Positions 59,718-64,000 of a DNA stretch of 64,000 nucleotides are shown here, in pieces. Source of the DNA: Hymenobacter busanensis. GTDB taxonomy: Bacteria > Bacteroidota > Bacteroidia > Cytophagales > Hymenobacteraceae. The position numbers and the translations under genes were made by a program. The DNA lies in NCBI RefSeq assembly GCF_008727865.1, contig NZ_VTWU01000001.1, positions 186,001-250,000 of the forward strand. The letters run 5' to 3'. The notes below the pieces were generated by a model, which was given only the letters and a program-made list of their open reading frames with translations, searched no databases and was not told where the DNA came from. Within the stretch, counting starts at the first letter, position 1; each line of letters opens with the position of its first letter.

Positions 59718-59916
59718 CACCGCCACCCAAAACTGCCCACTCCCGACATACTGGGGTGGAATGGGGACCGGAACTTCCGGAATGGCAGACCTGCAGATAA
59801 GCCAGAAAGCTGTGTTGGCGCGGCTAATGGACGCGGGGATGCTGCGCAACCGTAGCCGCCGTTGGTGGAGCAGCGGGCTACACCTGCGCCGGAGGCTCCG
59901 TTCCCCATCCACCCCA

Positions 59917-60717
59917 ATGATTCCACTAACTCCACCACCTGTGCTCCGCCGCCATCAAGTTCTGGGCACCTGGGTTTCCACTGGCCCGGCTGCCGCTTTC
60001 GTCGATACCGTATTGCAGCTAGGCGCCGCCCGCAGCTCGGCCTACGTGTGCTTTGCCAACGTGCACATGCTGGTAGAGGCACACCGCCAACCCGCCTTCG
60101 GGCAGGTAGTGAATGCAGCGGCCGTGGTAGCACCCGATGGCAGCCCTGTGGCCGCCGCCGTGCGGTGGTTTGGGGGGCCCCGGCAGGAACGCGTGGCCGG
60201 CATGGATGCCCTCCCGCTGCTGCTGCAGGAAGCGGCGCGGCGCGGGCAATCGGTGTATTTCTACGGCACTACGCCCGAGGTACTGGCGGCCCTCACCGCC
60301 CGCGCGCAGGCTGAACAACCTGCCTTGCGCATCGTGGGCAGTTACTCGCCGCCGTTTCGCCCGCTCACGCCCGCCGAAGACGAGGCCATTGTGGCCAGCA
60401 TCAACGCCGCCGACCCCGACCTGCTGTTTGTAGCGTTGGGCTGTCCGCGGCAAGAGCAGTGGATGGCAGCGCACCAGGGGCGCATTCGCGCTTGCATGCT
60501 AGGGGTAGGGCAGGCTTTTCTCACCTATGCGGGGCTGGAGCGCCGGCTGCCAGTATGGGCGCGCCGGCTGTGGCTGGAATGGGCCTACCGGTTGTGGCTG
60601 GAGCCCCGCCGGTTGTGGCGGCGGTACCTGCTCACCAACTCCCGTTTCGTGTGGCTGATAACGCAACGGTTGGGCCAACGACTACTGAGCACTAGCTCCC
60701 ACCAACAAATAGGATGA
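59917..60717 (+). CDS. WecG/TagA/CpsF-family glycosyltransferase
   Basis: 266 residues. The WecG/TagA signature begins VLQLGAARSSAYVCFANVHMLVEAHRQPAFGQVVNAAAVVAPDGSPVAAAVRWFGG (Asn in CFANVHM, Asp in APDGSP, both essential in TagA), then YFYGTTPEVL, ADPDLLFVALGCPRQEQWMAAHQGRI and MLGVGQAFLTYAGLERRLPVWARRLWLEWAYRLWLEPRRLWRRYL. Members add ManNAcA or ManNAc to lipid-linked GlcNAc. The start ATG 59917 is set by family match; the 199-base spacer before it has no gene. Follows the WcaJ-like gene, so probably the second sugar of the same lipid-linked chain. Confidence 0.9.
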   Translation: MIPLTPPPVLRRHQVLGTWVSTGPAAAFVDTVLQLGAARSSAYVCFANVHMLVEAHRQPAFGQVVNAAAVVAPDGSPVAAAVRWFGGPRQERVAGMDALPLLLQEAARRGQSVYFYGTTPEVLAALTARAQAEQPALRIVGSYSPPFRPLTPAEDEAIVASINAADPDLLFVALGCPRQEQWMAAHQGRIRACMLGVGQAFLTYAGLERRLPVWARRLWLEWAYRLWLEPRRLWRRYLLTNSRFVWLITQRLGQRLLSTSSHQQIG

Positions 60718-60782
60718 GACTAATGCAATGGTACTTATTAGTAATTATTTATACTTTTTAAAAAATATACTTCTATTTATTG

Positions 60783-60811
60783 TTGGAAACTTATAATTAA
60801 ATATATCTTTC
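60783..60811 (+). promoter_or_regulatory. Promoter of the CDP-sugar gene block (TTG-N18-TATCTTTC)
   Basis: TTG 60783-60785, 18 bases, TATCTTTC 60804-60811, in an AT-rich stretch from about 60718 to 60850, 95 bases before rfbF. Suggests rfbF and following genes are transcribed separately from the WcaJ/WecG genes. Confidence 0.5.
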
Positions 60812-60905
60812 GGCATACTGAAGACCCAGTAGAGTTTTACCAAATGGTTTGGTCAAAACACTCATAAGCCCTTCGAATTTCCTCTCCACCAACCCGAACA
60901 AGGCA

Positions 60906-61796
60906 ATGAAAGCGGTGATTTTAGCGGGCGGCTACGGCACCCGCATCAGCGAAGAGAGTGGCGTGCGCCCGAAACCTATGGTTGAAATCGGCGGCCGGCC
61001 CATTTTGTGGCACATTATGAAGATGTACGCCCACCACGGGGTGCGGGATTTTGTGGTGTGCTGTGGCTACAAAGGCCACATGATCAAGCAATACTTCGCC
61101 GATTACTTCCTGCACAATGCCGACGTTACGTTTCAGATGGACCGTAACGAAATGCAGGTGCACCGCCACCACGCCGAACCCTGGCGCGTGACGTTGGTAG
61201 ACACCGGGCAGGAAACCATGACCGGCGGCCGCCTGCGCCGGGTGCAAGAGCACGTGGGAGACGCGACTTTCTGCATGACGTACGGCGACGGGGTAGGGGA
61301 TGTCAACATCCGCGAAGCCATTCGTTTCCACCGCCAGCAAGGCCGACTGGCCACGCTCACCGCTGTGCGCCAACCCGGCCGTTTCGGCGTCTTCAACCTC
61401 ACAGATACCGATACGTCGATTCACTCTTTCACCGAAAAGCCCGAAGGCGGCGAAATGCCCTGGATTAACGGCGGCTTTTTTGTGCTGGAGCCGGGCGTAT
61501 TCGATTACCTGGAAAACGACCAGACGGTGTGGGAAAAAGCGCCTCTGGAGCGCCTGGCTCAAGCTGGTGAACTAGCGGCCTACCGCCACACTGGTTTCTG
61601 GCAGCCCATGGATACCCTGCGCGACCGGAACCTGCTGGAAGAGCTTTGGCAGAATGGCAAAGCCAGTTGGAAGGTGTGGAGCAACGACCCCGAGCCCACG
61701 CACGATGACCCCGTGCTGGCCGAGATTCTTGCTGCTCCCGTGCAGGCGCCCAAAGGGCAGCGCGTGGCCACGCCCACGGTCCTGCCCCTCGACTAA
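60906..61796 (+). CDS. rfbF: Glucose-1-phosphate cytidylyltransferase
   Basis: Makes CDP-glucose from glucose-1-phosphate and CTP. 296 residues. Nucleotidyltransferase signature [44 protein letters not shown] is typical of RfbF, followed by [25 protein letters not shown], the metal motif [10 protein letters not shown] and [43 protein letters not shown] closes the core. The start ATG 60906 is the family N-terminus. It lies at the head of a block with an SDR, an RfbC-like epimerase and a methyltransferase, so the product should be a CDP-linked deoxysugar. Confidence 0.94.
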   Translation: MKAVILAGGYGTRISEESGVRPKPMVEIGGRPILWHIMKMYAHHGVRDFVVCCGYKGHMIKQYFADYFLHNADVTFQMDRNEMQVHRHHAEPWRVTLVDTGQETMTGGRLRRVQEHVGDATFCMTYGDGVGDVNIREAIRFHRQQGRLATLTAVRQPGRFGVFNLTDTDTSIHSFTEKPEGGEMPWINGGFFVLEPGVFDYLENDQTVWEKAPLERLAQAGELAAYRHTGFWQPMDTLRDRNLLEELWQNGKASWKVWSNDPEPTHDDPVLAEILAAPVQAPKGQRVATPTVLPLD

Positions 61797-61883
61797 GCCA
61801 GCTTTGCCAGCGGCCGCCGGCAGCTCCTTGCTACCTCTGGCCGCGGCACAATGCTTTTTCTACTGCCATTCCGCCTACTCTAC

Positions 61884-63029
61884 ATGATCAACTTCAACCC
61901 CGCCCGCATTCTTATTACCGGCAACATGGGCTATGTGGGCCCTGGCGTAGTGCGCCAACTGCGCCAGACGTTTCCCAAGGCCGAGCTGATCGGGTACGAC
62001 ATCGGTTTTTTTGCGCATTGCCTCACGGGGGCCGTGCGCCTGCCCGAGGTGCTGCTCGACCGCCAGGTATTTGGCGACATTCGCAACCTGCCCGCGGGCT
62101 TGCTGGTGGGCGTCGATGCCGTGGTGAACCTGGCTGCCATCAGCAACGACCCGATGGGCTACGCCTTCGAGCAGGCCACCATGGAGGTGAACCACCAGGC
62201 GGGTATCTGGCTGGCGCGCCGGGCCAAAGCGGCTGGGGTGAAGGCCTTTGTGTTTGCCAGCAGCTGCAGCATGTACGGTGCCGGCGACGATGCTCCGCGC
62301 ACGGAATGCGCAACGCTGAACCCGCTCACAGCCTACGCCCGCTCCAAGGTGCTAACCGAGCAAGACCTGAAGCCGCTGGCCGACAACGATTTTACGGTAA
62401 CGAGCCTACGCTTTGCCACCGCCTGCGGGTGGAGCGACCGGCTGCGGCTGGATCTGGTAGTCAACGACTTTGTGGCCTCGGCCGTGGCGTCGGGCCAGAT
62501 TACCATCCTCAGCGACGGAACGCCGTGGCGCCCCCTCATCCATGTGCAGGATATGGCCCGCGCCATTGAGTGGGCGGTGCAACGCCCGGCGGCCAACGGC
62601 GGCCACTACGTAGCCGTGAACGTGGGCGCCGACGAGTGGAACTACCAGGTGAGCGAGCTGGCCGAAGCCGTAGCGCGGGCCGTGCCCCACACCGAGGTGA
62701 ACCTAAACGCCGCCGCGCCGCCCGACAAACGCTCCTACCGGGTCGATTTCAGCCTGTACCGGGAGCTGGCACCGCACCACCAGCCCCAGCGGCACTTGGC
62801 CGATACCATTGCCGAACTGCGCGACAACCTCACGGCCATGAACTTTCACGACGCCAACTTCCGGGCCTCCACCTTCATGCGCCTGCGCGTGCTCACGGCC
62901 CTGCGCGAAAGCCACGCCCTTACCGACGACCTGAGCTGGGCCAAGCCCGAGCCCGTTGGCCGTAGCACCGCCGCCGAGGCGGTGCCGGCTGGCTACGCGG
63001 CCGAACTAGCGGCGGCTCCGGTTGCCTAA
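61884..63029 (+). CDS. NAD-dependent epimerase/dehydratase (extended SDR)
   Basis: 381 residues. Rossmann motif RILITGNMGYVGPGVVRQL (GxxGxxG), then LAAISNDPMGYAFEQATMEVN, catalytic Ser region FASSCSMYG and Tyr-Lys YARSK (Y-x3-K). The substrate region is PWRPLIHVQDMARAIEWAVQ. A C-terminal extension (ANFRASTFMRLRVLTALRESHALTDDLSWAKP) and an Ala-rich tail follow. It is not clearly the CDP-glucose 4,6-dehydratase (RfbG), which carries different motifs; it could be a 4-ketoreductase or 4-epimerase for a CDP-sugar. Its place between RfbF and RfbC-like genes supports action on a nucleotide sugar. Start ATG 61884 is chosen from the Rossmann N-terminus. Confidence 0.86.
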   Translation: MINFNPARILITGNMGYVGPGVVRQLRQTFPKAELIGYDIGFFAHCLTGAVRLPEVLLDRQVFGDIRNLPAGLLVGVDAVVNLAAISNDPMGYAFEQATMEVNHQAGIWLARRAKAAGVKAFVFASSCSMYGAGDDAPRTECATLNPLTAYARSKVLTEQDLKPLADNDFTVTSLRFATACGWSDRLRLDLVVNDFVASAVASGQITILSDGTPWRPLIHVQDMARAIEWAVQRPAANGGHYVAVNVGADEWNYQVSELAEAVARAVPHTEVNLNAAAPPDKRSYRVDFSLYRELAPHHQPQRHLADTIAELRDNLTAMNFHDANFRASTFMRLRVLTALRESHALTDDLSWAKPEPVGRSTAAEAVPAGYAAELAAAPVA

Positions 63030-63080
63030 GCACACGCTTTCCGCTCCTTATGCTCCCTTGCCACATCCACCACCTTCGCC

Positions 63081-63626
63081 ATGATTTTTACCGAAACGGA
63101 ACTGGCTGGCGCCTTCATCATTGATGTAGACCGCATGGCCGATGAGCGCGGCTTTTTCGCCCGCTCTTGGTGCGAGGACGAATTTGCGGCCCACGGCCTC
63201 GTTGCTCCGCCCCTGCAAGCCAATTTATCGTCGAACCCCCGCCGCGGCACCTTACGGGGCATGCACTACCAGTTGCCCCCGCACGAGGAAACCAAGCTGG
63301 TGCGCTGCACCCGCGGCGCCATCTACGACGTCATCATCGACCTGCGCGAAGAATCGCCGACCTACGGGCAGTGGCTGGGCGTGGAGCTGACGGCCGACTC
63401 GTTTCGGATGCTGTTTGTGCCCGGCCGGTTTGCGCATGGGTTCCTCACGCTGCAAGACAACTCCGACGTGTGCTACCAGGTGTCGGCCAAATATGCGCCG
63501 GGGGCCGAGCGGGGCATTCGGTGGAACGACCCCGCCATCGGCATTCAATGGCCTATGGAGCCGACGCTGATTTCTGATAAAGACCGCCGCCACCCCGATT
63601 TCCAACTGCTGGTGCCGCAGGTGTAG
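63081..63626 (+). CDS. rfbC: dTDP-4-dehydrorhamnose 3,5-epimerase-like protein (RfbC family)
   Basis: 181 residues, cupin-like fold. The family blocks are visible: VDRMADERGFFARSWCEDEFAAHG, QANLSSNPRRGTLRGMHYQLPPHEETKLVRCTRGAIYDVIIDLREESPTYGQW with catalytic His in GMHYQ, then LFVPGRFAHGFLTLQDNSDVCYQVSAKYAPGAERGIRWNDPAIGI (Tyr and Asp). In classical enzymes the substrate is dTDP-4-keto-6-deoxyglucose; RfbC homologues in CDP-sugar clusters act on 3- or 5-positions of CDP-4-keto sugars. Gene symbol reflects the family only. Confidence 0.9.
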   Translation: MIFTETELAGAFIIDVDRMADERGFFARSWCEDEFAAHGLVAPPLQANLSSNPRRGTLRGMHYQLPPHEETKLVRCTRGAIYDVIIDLREESPTYGQWLGVELTADSFRMLFVPGRFAHGFLTLQDNSDVCYQVSAKYAPGAERGIRWNDPAIGIQWPMEPTLISDKDRRHPDFQLLVPQV

Positions 63627-63726
63627 CGGTGGGGCAGCAAGCCTGCCCCGCCCGCTGCTCTGAAGATGTGTGCCCGCCAAGCGGCCGCCGAGGCCGCCTA
63701 CCTATTCGCCACCAATCCTTTTTGCT

Positions 63727-64000
63727 ATGAACTGCCGCCACTGTGGGTCGTCGCTCCACCACGTTTTCGCCGACCTCGGGCACTGCCCACCCGCCAATTC
63801 CATGCTCAGCTCCGCGCAGCTGGACGAGCCCGAACTCCACTATCCGCTGAAAACGTACGTCTGCGACAACTGCTTTCTGGTGCAGGTGGGCGAGGTGAAG
63901 AAGGCCGTGGAAATCTTCGGCAACGAATACACCTACTTCTCCTCGTATTCTTCGAGCTGGCTGGAGCATGCCCGCCGCTACGTAGACATGATGATGGAGC
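63727..64000 (+). CDS. SAM-dependent C-methyltransferase (start only, cut at window edge)
   Basis: 91 residues to the edge. The start MNCRHCGSSLHHVFADLGHCPPANSMLSSAQLDEPELHYPLKTYVCDNCFLVQV has a CxxC (Cys3, Cys6) and a CDNC pair that form the zinc-binding N-terminal domain of sugar C-methyltransferases (TylC3-like), which precedes a SAM domain and a C-terminal domain not in the window. The IFGNEYTYFSSYSSSWLEHA stretch is typical of this family. These enzymes add a methyl at C3 of a keto sugar. It follows rfbC-like by 100 bases. Confidence 0.85.
   Translation, partial: MNCRHCGSSLHHVFADLGHCPPANSMLSSAQLDEPELHYPLKTYVCDNCFLVQVGEVKKAVEIFGNEYTYFSSYSSSWLEHARRYVDMMME

Overview
The window looks like chromosome from a high-GC member of the Bacteroidota, most likely Hymenobacter or a close relative in the Cytophagales. 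The evidence is a type IX secretion sorting tail on a secreted protein, DUF5916 and DUF4097 proteins, promoter-like TAnnTTTG/TAnnTTCG boxes with an upstream TTG, few Shine-Dalgarno sites and strongly GC-biased third codon positions. The genus is inferred, not proven. I see no rRNA, CRISPR array, prophage or transposase; one tRNA is present.

Layout. 1-12,100: the end of an unknown gene, recQ, then on the minus strand a row of envelope genes (double-length D-Ala-D-Ala-ligase-like protein, PASTA protein, T9SS-sorted protein, rhodanese), pgk, and a small HAD/M50-protease operon. 12,190-15,230: tRNA-Ile2(CAU), a zinc alcohol dehydrogenase with a tail-anchored partner, and a TMEM175-type channel. 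15,640-23,000 (minus): purE-purK, pyrB-pyrC behind a long leader with an internal terminator, and malic enzyme. 23,200-30,900: an ABC efflux system (permease, ATPase, adaptor) facing a sigma54-type response regulator and histidine kinase. 31,100-37,200: a tightly overlapping ECF sigma / anti-sigma / DUF4097 / DUF4097 operon, then a DUF5916 outer-membrane protein. 37,300-45,400: DUF3037-HipA-like pair, pgi, cupin, TetR, the fba-pfkA glycolytic operon and a LacI regulator. 45,500-48,900: exported MsrA, a periplasmic molybdoenzyme with a cytochrome b partner, and a DUF2141 protein.

49,000-58,100 is the most coherent metabolic block: malonate/methylmalonate-semialdehyde dehydrogenase, class III aminotransferase, dihydropyrimidinase, beta-ureidopropionase, PreT and PreA, all on the plus strand. 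Together these can take uracil or thymine reductively to acetyl-CoA or propionyl-CoA. A secreted protein of unknown function sits among them, and three of the spacers carry palindromic repeats.

58,100-64,000 opens a surface-polysaccharide locus: initiating sugar-phosphate transferase, WecG/TagA glycosyltransferase, RfbF (CDP-glucose), an SDR, an RfbC-like epimerase and the start of a C-methyltransferase, which suggests a branched CDP-deoxysugar. Its intergenic DNA is far more AT-rich than the rest.

The observations I rate highest are the candidate attenuation leader of pyrB, the tandem Ddl protein, the complete pyrimidine breakdown cluster, and a family of dispersed palindromes with GTCRTNCTGAGC-like ends (at least seven copies here).
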